From: Micromonospora sp. WMMD882
GTDB lineage: Bacteria; Actinomycetota; Actinomycetes; Mycobacteriales; Micromonosporaceae
Reading direction: 5' to 3'
Assembly: GCF_027497255.1 (NCBI RefSeq)
Contig: NZ_CP114903.1
Coordinates: 3,782,001-3,846,000 of the forward strand
DNA length: 64,000 bases
Position numbers and translations under genes: made by a program. Position 1 is the stretch's first letter; every line of letters starts with the position of its first letter. The notes beneath the pieces were generated by a model, which was not told the DNA's origin, did not search any database, and was given only the letters and a program-made list of their open reading frames with translations. Positions 55,901 through 63,362 of this stretch are shown here, one piece after another.

Positions 55901-56336
55901 GGTCGGCGACCGCGGTACGCACCCGGGTGGCCACCGTCAGCCGGACCCCGGCCATCCGCTGCTCGATCCGGTCCAGCTCACGCAGGGCGGCGGCGAATCC
56001 GGCCTGGTCGGTCGCCGTGTCGACGGCCCGCCCGACGGCCTCCACCTCGGACCGGAGCCGGTCGGCCGGCTCAGCCAGCCCGACGGTCGACGCGTCACGC
56101 CGCAGCGCCGCCACCCGCCCGGCGCTCGCCCGCACGCGTTCCCGGGCGGCCTGCCGGGCGGCGGCCAGCGCCGCCTCCCGGCGGCGACGCTCCTGCTCCC
56201 GGCGGTGGCGCTCCTGCTCGCGGCGACGGTCCTCCTGCTCGCGGCGACGCCGCTCCCGCTCGGCCCGCTCGCGGGCGGCCTGCGCCCGGCGGGCCGCGCC
56301 GCTGTCCACGATCGTGTACTTGGGTGAGCCGCTCAT
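52926..56336 (-). CDS. Coiled-coil protein fused to ClpB-like AAA+ ATPase
   Basis: A 1136-residue protein in one open frame. Residues about 1-430 are charged coiled coils (repeats such as RRREQERHRREQERRRRE) with an R/E-rich start. After a proline/glycine linker, an N-domain-like region and a degenerate first AAA domain follow (HGNVDDLVRWEH, LVESVDLVVG). The second AAA domain has Walker A GPTGVGKTELA near 858, Walker B VILFDEVEKAH near 927, and sensor region IVIFTSNEGV, as in ClpA/ClpB. It probably remodels proteins. ATG 56336 overlaps the radical SAM stop as ATGA. A fused partner of a coiled-coil sensor is unusual for ClpB. Confidence 0.88.
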   Translation of the reverse strand: MSGSPKYTIVDSGAARRAQAARERAERERRRREQEDRRREQERHRREQERRRREAALAAARQAARERVRASAGRVAALRRDASTVGLAEPADRLRSEVEAVGRAVDTATDQAGFAAALRELDRIEQRMAGVRLTVATRVRTAVADRLDALAALLAEVPAAERRRADPAGAQEVEALFDAARRRVTTDPTGSAARADTLAARLDRHLTVTYEQRARDEEQRAREEEQRAREEERRAAAVRAVDELAARLEQVAGEARDAGVPLAQDRARGELAALTAASHAGRYDQVPAGAARLAGVIDALETELDQAVDALVERRELLTSIVGGLADLGFAVDRDSFGESADGGLGLRAYRTDGAGFAVVVQPGPDGRAQVMYTTDAVQDELAEGQVEAGAACGSLVSMIETIGAAARRDGFVPGEIWWEGDERPPLSGHVPPPSTARRPGARGGGGVSGEPPLAAPWLVPAYLELRRGRHLIVHGNVDDLVRWEHDYDHLPQVLLRFLRVSGYRLVARYSPADGLTYPDDDARRRAESLLGGASPQPPGTPPGREPTAPPPTAPPGPHPAAGSAAPGGATTGTPGGPAAASAPAAAPSRQRLDRSSDALRERLFARRPGAAGPGAPRSAADVVSALRGLARQRETPCAVLVESVDLVVGPEAAHDEHHPATVARLRHLLDEATTVPASDGGPPLRNVLVFVVRELGVLPAWLRDNPNVATVLAERPGPPERADLVGRQVARFHDADGLGATATGRAVDALTSLSDGMTVRDIQALEVTSRITGIGPGAPRKLVARHRFGARQDPWEQLDLGKVHDAEATLNARVMGQPAAVRAVCDVLVNARVGIDFVPGDADMSSRPRGVFFFVGPTGVGKTELAKAIAELVFEDESALRRFDMSEFGQEHAGERLTGAPPGYTGHEQGGVLTNWVLERPFSVILFDEVEKAHPKVFDKFLQIIDEGRLTDGLGRTAYFSHSIVIFTSNEGVQNMPRAQDGVPPPYGEVRRHFQVSVGDYFTHRLGRPELLGRLGGGVVVFDILRPAVIRGITLKFLGQLTDSARSRGYELDIDREAVVEAMVRHLIESGMELGARPIRDPLLDQWVRIPVNRWIFSRQAPPGTRIRVTPSPTSSPPFLVDAAPPPATAPPPPP

Positions 56337-56962
56337 CTGCCTGACTCCTCTGCTGACGGGGGAACGAGACCCAGCCGCTGCTCCAGGCGGGTCCGGAAGT
56401 CGGCCACGGCGGGCACGCCCAGCCAGCGCAGGGAGCCGTCCCGACCGAGTTCGAACTGGAGCCCGGCGCTGACGTCGGGCTCGCCGGCCAACTGTCGGTG
56501 CCGGTCGCTGAGCAGGTGGATCCGCTGGTTGCTCGACCCGCGCCAGCGCAGCGACGCCTGCCGGCGCGGCAGGTACGGGCCGTCGATCAGGATGTCCAGT
56601 GTGGACAGTAGCCGCCGCTGCGGGTCGGTGCCGTGCCGCGCCAGGTGCGCAAGCGTGTGACCGCTGTAACTGAGCACCGACAGGTCCCGCCGGGCCCGGA
56701 CGGCGTCGACCAGGTCGGCCAGCGCCCCGGCCTGGGCGAACGGCTCGCCGCCGGAGAAGGTGAGCCCGTCGACCGCCTCGTCGACGATCCGGGCGGCCAG
56801 GTCGGCGACCGGGACCGTCCGGCCGCCACCAGCCGGGATCCACTGCGGGCTGACGCAACCCCGGCAGTTCAGTGGGCAGCCCTGCACCCAGACCACGAAC
56901 CGGTTGCCCGGGCCGAGCACCTCGCACGCCGGATGCGTCTCGGCGATGGTCAGCACGCTCAT
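56333..56962 (-). CDS. Radical SAM activating-enzyme-type protein
   Basis: A 209-residue protein with the CxxxCxxC 4Fe-4S motif near the N-terminus (GCPLNCRGCVS), LTFSGGEPFAQ and the downstream conserved IDGPYL. This matches small glycyl-radical activase-type radical SAM proteins such as NrdG. It lies in a TerY-P operon, overlapping the kinase by 4 bp and the AAA+ gene by 4 bp. Substrate in this setting is unknown; it may modify a protein of the system. Confidence 0.85.
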   Translation of the reverse strand: MSVLTIAETHPACEVLGPGNRFVVWVQGCPLNCRGCVSPQWIPAGGGRTVPVADLAARIVDEAVDGLTFSGGEPFAQAGALADLVDAVRARRDLSVLSYSGHTLAHLARHGTDPQRRLLSTLDILIDGPYLPRRQASLRWRGSSNQRIHLLSDRHRQLAGEPDVSAGLQFELGRDGSLRWLGVPAVADFRTRLEQRLGLVPPSAEESGR

Positions 56963-57996
56963 CGCGTCCCTCCGGTCTCCGCGCCGACCGGCGGGAAGTG
57001 CTCGCCCAGCCCCGCCTCCCGCCGCCGGCACCAGACACAGTCGGCCGACCCGGACCGCACCACGTGGTACGGCTCGCGCCGGCAACCCACCAGGGCGGAC
57101 GCGGCGGCCCGGAGCGCGCCGAGCCACTCGACGGCGGTCGGTCGGGCCGCCGGCCGGGCGTGCCCGTCGACCAGCGCGCGCCGGGCGAGCGCGCGTACCT
57201 CCGGTGGCAGCACCTCGACGGGCAGCCCCCCGCGCACCGGGCGGAGCCGCCCGTCGGCCAGCCGGCAGGCCCCGGCGACGATGTTCCCCTCGACGCCGAC
57301 GTCCGGCCCGTCGACGGGCACCCCCGCGAACGGGTGGTCGCCCTCCATCAGCAGTTGGTAGACCAGGACGGCCAGGCCGAACAGGTCGTGGGCGCGGGTG
57401 AGCCAGCCGGCCGGGTCGGCCAGCGCCTCCGGCGAGGCGTACTCGGGGGTCACGTGGGCGGCGGGGAAACGTTCGCCGGTGGCCCGGTCGACGAACTGCA
57501 CGCCGTCACAGTCGATCATCGTGACCCGGCCGGCCCGGTCCACCAGCAGGTTGCCGGAGCTGACGTCGCCGACCACCACCCGCGCGCCGTGCAGGTGCTC
57601 GAACAGTCGCGCCACCCGCTCGGCCACCAGCACGTTCGTCGCCCAGGTGGGGTGGTCCACGGCGGCCACCCGGGCGCGCACGTGGAACAGGTCGTGCAGC
57701 GGCACGCCGTCGACCCGGGGCAGGACGACCGCCCGCAACCAGCGGTGGTCGTCGCGCAGCTCGGCCCCGGGCCAGGCCACGCCGACGTCGGTCACCGGGG
57801 GCCGGGACCAGCCGGCGGGCGGCAGCCGGCGCAGCCCGGCGTGCCGCCGGTCCAGCGCCGCGGACGGCGTGAAGTACACCTTCACGCACCGGTCGGGGTG
57901 GACCGGGCCGCCGTACACCACGCCCTCGGCGCCCGCGCCGATCGGGGTCAGTCCGTCGAGGGACACCGCGCTGCCGTCCGGCCGGTAGAGGGTCAC
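56959..57996 (-). CDS. Protein kinase of the TerY-P triad with zinc-ribbon tail
   Basis: A 345-residue kinase-fold protein. The nucleotide loop is IGAGAEGVVYGG, followed by RCVKVYF with the ATP-binding lysine. The catalytic loop is noncanonical, GDVSSGNLLVD instead of HRDxKxxN, and the Mg loop is DCDGVQF rather than DFG, features of TerY-P-associated kinases. The C-terminal CVWCRR probably binds zinc. GTG 57996 overlaps the PP2C stop. It would phosphorylate a partner reversed by the adjacent PP2C; targets unknown. Confidence 0.85.
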   Translation of the reverse strand: MTLYRPDGSAVSLDGLTPIGAGAEGVVYGGPVHPDRCVKVYFTPSAALDRRHAGLRRLPPAGWSRPPVTDVGVAWPGAELRDDHRWLRAVVLPRVDGVPLHDLFHVRARVAAVDHPTWATNVLVAERVARLFEHLHGARVVVGDVSSGNLLVDRAGRVTMIDCDGVQFVDRATGERFPAAHVTPEYASPEALADPAGWLTRAHDLFGLAVLVYQLLMEGDHPFAGVPVDGPDVGVEGNIVAGACRLADGRLRPVRGGLPVEVLPPEVRALARRALVDGHARPAARPTAVEWLGALRAAASALVGCRREPYHVVRSGSADCVWCRRREAGLGEHFPPVGAETGGTR

Positions 57997-58784
57997 CGTC
58001 GCACCGCCAGGAGCATCGTCTTGTCGTCGCCGGAGGTCACCGCGAGCTCCGGCCCCGACAGGCGGCGGCCCAGCTCGGCGGCGTCGCTGCCCGGGTCGGC
58101 GAAGACCGCGAAGTAGCCGGCGAAGTCCGCCGGGGCGCGGTGCCGCCGCCTGCCGTCGGGCTCCCGCCGGGTGGTCAGCGCCGCCTCGGCGAGCCCGTCG
58201 GTGCACAACGCCACACCGGTCACCGCCGGGTCGACGACCAGCCCCTGCCGCACCACGTCGTCGCGTGCCGCGCTGGTCAGGAAGACCGTGGCCCCGGCGT
58301 CGGCGTCCGGGTCGGGCGGCAGCACCAGGTGCGCCCCGCCGCCCCGGCGTCCGAACACCAGGAAGGCGTCGCCGACGCCGACGTAGTAGTAGAGCGGCGG
58401 CTGCGCCACGACCGTCAGGAGGGTGGTCGCCCAGTCGGCGACGCCGTCGCCCGCCCCGGCGGCCACCAGCGCGGCCACCCGCCGGTCGAACAGCCCCAGG
58501 CAGGCGTCCGCGAACCGCCGACCGACCCGTGCGAAGGCCGCCGGCTCCGCGAGGTCGGACCCGAACAGGTCGGCCGCGTCCCGGGCCGCGTCGACGGCGA
58601 GCCGGGCCGCCGTCGCCGCGTGCCGGCTCGACCCCGCCCCGTCGGCGACCGCCAGCAGGAAACCCCGGCCCAGTCGCCGGTACCCGACCGCGTCCTGGTT
58701 CTCCACGCCCAGCTCGACGTGGTCCGGCCCGGTCACGCTCGCCGGGACGATCCGCCAGCCCGGCGGGAAGACGCCCGCGTCCAC
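57993..58784 (-). CDS. PP2C-type protein phosphatase of the TerY-P triad
   Basis: A 263-residue PPM phosphatase: ENQDAVGY, AVADGAGSSRHA (metal-ligand Asp), VGVGDAFLVFG, VALCTDGLAEA and SGDDKTMLL, the conserved motifs in order. GTG 58784 overlaps the preceding vWA stop by one base and is preferred to an upstream frame. It likely reverses the kinase encoded immediately downstream. Confidence 0.9.
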   Translation of the reverse strand: MDAGVFPPGWRIVPASVTGPDHVELGVENQDAVGYRRLGRGFLLAVADGAGSSRHAATAARLAVDAARDAADLFGSDLAEPAAFARVGRRFADACLGLFDRRVAALVAAGAGDGVADWATTLLTVVAQPPLYYYVGVGDAFLVFGRRGGGAHLVLPPDPDADAGATVFLTSAARDDVVRQGLVVDPAVTGVALCTDGLAEAALTTRREPDGRRRHRAPADFAGYFAVFADPGSDAAELGRRLSGPELAVTSGDDKTMLLAVRR

Positions 58785-59542
58785 TAGCGCCTCCCCTGCT
58801 CCTCGAACCACCGGCGGGTCCGCTCGTCCTCGGCGGCGGCGCGGCTCACGTCGGCGTACACGTCCGACGCCGGCTGGTCGCGCCGGCTCATCACCCGCTC
58901 GATGCTGTGCAGCACCCGCTTGAGCAGCAACGGAAAGTCACTGCCCTCGATCGGCTGGTACGCGCCGGGGGCCAGCGCGTTCAGCACCCGCTCGTCGGCG
59001 CCACGCACGCCGAAGGCGAAGAACAGCAGCGCGTTCGCCGCCTCCTGCCGGCGCAGCTCCTCGGCCAGGGCCGGCCAGGAACCGTCGTCACCGCCCCGGT
59101 CGTCGCTGGGCGCGCCGTCGGTGAGCAGGTACACCAGTGGCCGGTACGCCATGGTCACCCCCGCCGCCGCCAGCCTGTCCCGGCGGGCGGCCGTGACCGC
59201 CAGGGCCCGCCGTACGCCGGCGACGAGCGGACTGAAACCGCCGGCCGGCAGGGTGGGCGGGTCGAAGTCGTCCACCGGCACGAACGGCTCGGCCACCGGC
59301 CCCTGGGAGCGCCCGGACGGGTCGACGACGGTGACGCCCCCGACCCCGAACGACACCAGGGCGATCTCGCCGATCCGGCACAGCCGCGACTCCCGGCGCA
59401 GGTCGTCCCGCCAGCGACGCAACGCCCGGTTGAGCTGGCCGATCGCGTCGCCGTCGGTCATCGACTCACTGGTGTCGACGACGAGGGTGATGAGCAGTCG
59501 ACTGCTCGGCCCCTGCACGCTGGGGAAGACCGGCCCGGTCAT
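58784..59542 (-). CDS. TerY-like vWA-domain protein
   Basis: A 252-residue vWA protein with the MIDAS motif DTSESMTDGDAIGQLN, VYLLTDGAPSDD and the usual VWA strands. Its size and direct neighbours (PP2C, kinase) are those of TerY in the TerY-P triad. ATG 59542 overlaps the membrane gene stop as ATGA. It may scaffold the kinase/phosphatase pair, or bind the substrate of the switch. Confidence 0.87.
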   Translation of the reverse strand: MTGPVFPSVQGPSSRLLITLVVDTSESMTDGDAIGQLNRALRRWRDDLRRESRLCRIGEIALVSFGVGGVTVVDPSGRSQGPVAEPFVPVDDFDPPTLPAGGFSPLVAGVRRALAVTAARRDRLAAAGVTMAYRPLVYLLTDGAPSDDRGGDDGSWPALAEELRRQEAANALLFFAFGVRGADERVLNALAPGAYQPIEGSDFPLLLKRVLHSIERVMSRRDQPASDVYADVSRAAAEDERTRRWFEEQGRR

Positions 59543-60135
59543 CGGAGGCCCGCCAGGCTCACCCGGCAGGTCCCGCCCGGCCCGTCGGCGACGACGGCGG
59601 ACACCGCGCAGGCGACGCCCGGGGTGAACCCGGCCGGGTCGCCGTCGGCGCTGGCCCAGACCGTCGCCCCGGCGCAGTCGACGTATCCGCCGTCGACGTC
59701 GAAGTGCGTACGGACCACCGCGGGCGCGCCGACCACGGGCACGCCCACCGCCGTACCGTCGCCGCCGCCCTCCGCTGCCGGGCCGTCGCCGGGGGCTGGG
59801 CCGTCGTCGGCGGTGGGGTCGTCGCCGGAGGTCAGGCCGTCGCGGGCGGTCGGGCCGTCGCCGGGCGTCGGGCCGGCGTCGGTCGTCGGGGGGCGGGTCG
59901 GGCGGCGGCCGGTCAACAGCCGTCCGACCGTGACCGCGACGGCCGTGCCGGCCGTCAGCGCCACCACCGTCGCCCAGCCGGACGGCGTCACGGCTCCGGC
60001 CGCCAGCGCCACCAGCACCGGTACGGTCGTGACCGCGCCCGCCGCCGGCCAGGTCCGCAGCAGCGCGGACCGGTCGGGGCGCCCGGGGGCGGGGCCGCCC
60101 GGCACGACCCGGGCGGGTGTCTCGTTCGGTTCCAC
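59539..60135 (-). CDS. Two-helix membrane protein, first gene of the conflict operon
   Basis: A 198-residue protein starting at GTG 60135 behind GGGAGGAG. Hydrophobic helices lie at about 30-48 and 52-70 (AAGAVTTVPVLVALAAGAV, WATVVALTAGTAVAV), followed by a repetitive acidic Thr/Asp/Gly/Pro linker (DGPTARDGLTSGDDPT) and a C-terminal beta-rich 70-residue domain with two cysteines (CAGATVW, VACAVS). It may detect a signal outside or at the membrane. No family recognised. Confidence 0.7.
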   Translation of the reverse strand: MEPNETPARVVPGGPAPGRPDRSALLRTWPAAGAVTTVPVLVALAAGAVTPSGWATVVALTAGTAVAVTVGRLLTGRRPTRPPTTDAGPTPGDGPTARDGLTSGDDPTADDGPAPGDGPAAEGGGDGTAVGVPVVGAPAVVRTHFDVDGGYVDCAGATVWASADGDPAGFTPGVACAVSAVVADGPGGTCRVSLAGLR

Positions 60136-60301
60136 CAGTCGCTCCTCCCGGTGCCGGGCCCTCGGCGTGTTCCTGACGGACGGCGCGCGGCGGTCGGCGA
60201 CGGTCGGGCCGGACGTCCGCTCGCGCGGCGGGTGTCGGGGGTGGACCGGCGCGGGTGGTGGCGGGCGCGAGGACGGGGACACGGGTCGATGGTTGAGCAC
60301 A

Positions 60302-60315
60302 TGGGAGCGCTCCCG
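60302..60315. promoter_or_regulatory. CebR-like operator upstream of GH62
   Basis: TGGGAGCGCTCCCG matches the CebR box TGGGAGCGCTCCCA at 13 of 14 bases. A second LacI-type-looking site, TGTTAACGTTCACC, lies at 60333-60346. Both are between the conflict operon and the GH62 start, so they may regulate either. Confidence 0.8.
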
Positions 60316-60401
60316 TAACATCCCTGACGTCGATGTTAACGTTCACCTAACAGTGATCTTCGCCAATGCGGCGATCGCCGCGCACGCCCAGGAGGATGCG
60401 A

Positions 60402-61823
60402 ATGAACAGATCCAGAGCGACAAATGTCGGTTTGCTGACGGCCGGCGTCGCGTTGCTGGCCGCAGTACCGGTCGTCGTGGCGCTGCCGGCAGGCGCCGCA
60501 GCGGCCGGCTGCTCGGTGAACTACGCCGTGTCGTCGGAGTGGCAGGGCGGGTTCGGGGCCAACGTGTCGATCACGAACCTGGGCGACCCGGTGAACGGCT
60601 GGACGCTGACCTGGTCGTTCGGCGCGGGGCAGACGGTGACGCAGTCGTGGAACACGTCGTTGACCCAGAGCGGCGCGACGGTGACCGCCCGGAACGTGGA
60701 CTACAACGGCGCGGTACCCACCAACGGCACGGTGTCGTTCGGCTTCAACGGGTCGTGGACGGGCAGCAACCCGAAGCCGACGAGTTTCGCCCTGAACGGC
60801 GTGACCTGCACCGGCGGCACCACCCCGACGACCCCGCCGCCCACCACCACCCCACCGCCGACCACCACGCCACCCCCCACCACGCCGCCACCGACCACGC
60901 CGCCGCCGTCGAACACGTGTGACCTGCCGTCGTCGTACCGGTGGTCCTCCTCGGGCGCGCTGGCGCAGCCGAAGTCCGGCTGGGTGTCGCTGAAGGACTT
61001 CACCTACGCGCCGTACAACGGCCGGCACCTGGTCTACGCCACCACCCACGACTTCGGCACCCGCTGGGGTTCGATGAACTTCGGGACGTTCGGTAACTGG
61101 AACGAGATGGGTTCGGCCAGTCAGAACACCATGCCGTTCTCGGCGGTCGCGCCGTCGTTGTTCTACTTCGCGCCGAAGAACATCTGGGTGCTGGCCTACC
61201 AGTGGGGTGGCCCGGCGTTCTCCTACCGGACCTCGACCGACCCGACGAACGTGAACAGCTGGTCGGCGCACCAGACGCTGTTCACCGGCAGCATCTCCAA
61301 CTCCGGCACCGGCCCGATCGACCAGGCGCTCATCGGTGACAGCCAGAACATGTACCTGTTCTTCGCCGGGGACAACGGTCGGATCTACCGGGCGAGCATG
61401 CCGATCGGGAACTTCCCGGGCAGCTTCGGCTCGAACTACACGACGATCATGACCGACACCACGAACAACCTGTTCGAGGCGGTGCAGGTCTACAAGCTCC
61501 AGGGGCTGAACAAGTACCTGATGATCGTCGAGGCGATCGGCTCGCAGGGCCGCTACTTCCGGTCGTTCACCGCGACCAGCCTGGGCGGCACCTGGACCCC
61601 GCAGGCCACCAGCGAGAGCAACCCGTTCGCCGGCAAGGCCAACAGCGGCGCCACCTGGACCAACGACATCAGCCACGGCGAGCTGATCCGCACCAACGCC
61701 GACCAGACCATGACCGTCAACGCCTGCAACCTGCAGATGCTGTACCAGGGCCGTTCGCCCAACTCGGGCGGCGACTACGGGCTCCTGCCGTACCGGCCGG
61801 GCCTGCTCACCCTGCAACGCTGA
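60402..61823 (+). CDS. GH62 alpha-L-arabinofuranosidase with N-terminal CBM2
   Basis: A 473-residue secreted enzyme. Residues 1-36 are a Sec signal ending in AGAAAA. Residues about 37-138 form a CBM2 domain ([16 protein letters not shown] to CTGG) that binds cellulose or xylan. A PTTTPPP linker at about 140-168 follows. The GH62 domain (175-473) has the start [20 protein letters not shown] and typical [15 protein letters not shown]. It removes arabinose from arabinoxylan. ATG 60402 with GGAGG 6 nt upstream is preferred over ATG 60396. Confidence 0.93.
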   Translation: MNRSRATNVGLLTAGVALLAAVPVVVALPAGAAAAGCSVNYAVSSEWQGGFGANVSITNLGDPVNGWTLTWSFGAGQTVTQSWNTSLTQSGATVTARNVDYNGAVPTNGTVSFGFNGSWTGSNPKPTSFALNGVTCTGGTTPTTPPPTTTPPPTTTPPPTTPPPTTPPPSNTCDLPSSYRWSSSGALAQPKSGWVSLKDFTYAPYNGRHLVYATTHDFGTRWGSMNFGTFGNWNEMGSASQNTMPFSAVAPSLFYFAPKNIWVLAYQWGGPAFSYRTSTDPTNVNSWSAHQTLFTGSISNSGTGPIDQALIGDSQNMYLFFAGDNGRIYRASMPIGNFPGSFGSNYTTIMTDTTNNLFEAVQVYKLQGLNKYLMIVEAIGSQGRYFRSFTATSLGGTWTPQATSESNPFAGKANSGATWTNDISHGELIRTNADQTMTVNACNLQMLYQGRSPNSGGDYGLLPYRPGLLTLQR

Positions 61824-61843
61824 CGGTCCCATCGGACCGGCAC

Positions 61844-61873
61844 GGCGGGCCCGGCCACCCGGCCGGGCCCGCC
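61844..61873 (+). terminator. Strong hairpin after GH62
   Basis: A perfect 13-bp GC-rich stem with a 4-nt loop begins about 20 bp after the GH62 stop. It also ends transcription from the convergent GNAT gene. Confidence 0.75.
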
Positions 61874-61905
61874 GCGTCGGCTGGTCAACGTGAACGTTCC
61901 CCGGC

Positions 61906-62472
61906 TCAGGCGGTGGCCCGGGCCGGGTGGTCCGCCTCGAAGCGGGCCCGGGGCAGGAACGCCAACTGGGCGCGCTTGTCCGGCAGGTCGATCTCGGCGT
62001 CGAAAATGAAACCCTCGGCCCGGAGCCGGCGCAGCGCCAGCTCGTTACGCACGTCCGGCTCGACCACCACCCGCCGGGCGGCCGGGTCCCGCAGCAGGAA
62101 ACGGATCAGGGCGGGGCCGACGGCCGAGGTCAGTCCGTGCGCGAGCCGCCGGGGCGGGTTGAGCAGCACGTGCATCCCGACGTCACCGGGCTGCACGGGG
62201 TAACGCTCGCCGACCGGGTCGGCCCCGGGCTGGTACGTCTGGAACAGCCCGACCGGCTCGCCGTCGACCGTGAGCAGGTACGCGTGGTGGGTGGTCAGTC
62301 CGGCGACGAAGGCGTAGATCTCGCGTACCTGGTCGACGCTGTGGTCGCTCATGCCCCAGAACGCGTTGCGGGGGCGGGTCACCCAGCCGTGCAGCAGTTC
62401 GGCGTCCCGGTCGGGATCGACCGGGACGAAAGCCAACGTACCGAAATCGGGGATCTTCTCCTGATAAATCAT
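61906..62472 (-). CDS. GNAT-family acyltransferase of siderophore biosynthesis
   Basis: A 188-residue protein of the GNAT fold: YLLTVDGEPVGLFQTYQ, DVGMHVLLNPPRRLAHGLTS (acetyl-CoA loop region) and VVVEPDVRNELALRRLRAEGF. The length and VEPDVRN segment match the IucB/AlcB-type N-hydroxylysine or cadaverine acyltransferases of hydroxamate siderophore clusters. ATG 62472. It shares a divergent regulatory region with the siderophore-interacting protein gene that contains an iron box. Confidence 0.85.
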   Translation of the reverse strand: MIYQEKIPDFGTLAFVPVDPDRDAELLHGWVTRPRNAFWGMSDHSVDQVREIYAFVAGLTTHHAYLLTVDGEPVGLFQTYQPGADPVGERYPVQPGDVGMHVLLNPPRRLAHGLTSAVGPALIRFLLRDPAARRVVVEPDVRNELALRRLRAEGFIFDAEIDLPDKRAQLAFLPRARFEADHPARATA

Positions 62473-62604
62473 GATCGGTGGTCCTTGCGGTCGGGGTGAC
62501 GGACGCCGGGGTCGGGTGAGGGACGCCGGGCCGACTCACCGGCGGTGGTTGCTCGGCCACGGGGTGGGCCCGGGAGCAGGGCGGGTGTTCTGGGAACGCG
62601 GAAC

Positions 62605-62623
62605 TTAGGTTAACCTGCCCTAA
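62605..62623. promoter_or_regulatory. IdeR/DmdR1-type iron box
   Basis: TTAGGTTAACCTGCCCTAA closely matches the 19-bp iron box TTAGGTTAGGCTAACCTAA. A second overlapping half-site (GTAGGTTGACCTTACC) follows. It lies between the divergent GNAT and siderophore-interacting protein genes and probably represses both under iron-replete conditions. Confidence 0.85.
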
Positions 62624-62651
62624 CGTAGGTTGACCTTACCTGGGGGGACGT

Positions 62652-63362
62652 GTGAAACGGAACTGGGAGGCCATGGTGCTCAGGGCCATGGGCGGTCGGG
62701 AGTTCCGGCTGACCGTGCTGGGCACCGAGTCCGTCGACGGGCACTACCAACGGCTGCTCCTCGACGACGGCGGCCTGCTGGAGACCTGCGGGATCCACCC
62801 CACCATGTGGATCCGGCTGTGGTTCGACAACGACGGCCGCGCGCACCAGCGGGCGTACACGCTGGTCGACCCGGACCCGGGAGCCGGCCGGTTCACCCTG
62901 GAGTTCGCCCTGCACGACGGCTGCGCGGCCCGCTGGGCCGGCGCCGCCCAGGTCGGCGACACCATCACGGCGACCGTGCAGGGCAGCGCGTTCGAGCTGC
63001 CCGACCCCGCCCCCGGGCACCTCTACCTGGTCGGGGACGCGGCCTCGCTGCCGGCGGTCAACAGCCTGCTCGACGCCCGCGCCGACACCCCGGCGACGGT
63101 CTGGCTGGAGTACGCGCACGAGGGTGAGAAGGCCCTGTCGCCGCGCGCCAGCGCCCACCACGAGGTGACCTGGGTGCCCCGGCGGGACGCCGGACAGCAC
63201 CTGGTCGACACGGTCTGCGCCGGGCTGACCGCCAGCGACACCGCCCACTACTGGGTGGCCTGCGAGGCGGCCACCACCCGCAGCATCACCCGGCACATCC
63301 GACGGACCCTGGGCGTGGACAAGCGTCAGCTCACCGCGTCCGGCTACTGGCGGGCCGGGTGA
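62652..63362 (+). CDS. Siderophore-interacting protein (ferric-siderophore reductase, FAD type)
   Basis: A 236-residue SIP-family flavoprotein: RAYTLVDPDPGAGRFTLEFALHD is the FAD-binding region, and LYLVGDAASLPAVNSLL the NAD(P)H-side motif. It probably reduces ferric siderophores in the cytoplasm to release iron. GTG 62652 with GGGGGG upstream. Its stop overlaps the following MFS start by one base (TGATG). Confidence 0.92.
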   Translation: MKRNWEAMVLRAMGGREFRLTVLGTESVDGHYQRLLLDDGGLLETCGIHPTMWIRLWFDNDGRAHQRAYTLVDPDPGAGRFTLEFALHDGCAARWAGAAQVGDTITATVQGSAFELPDPAPGHLYLVGDAASLPAVNSLLDARADTPATVWLEYAHEGEKALSPRASAHHEVTWVPRRDAGQHLVDTVCAGLTASDTAHYWVACEAATTRSITRHIRRTLGVDKRQLTASGYWRAG

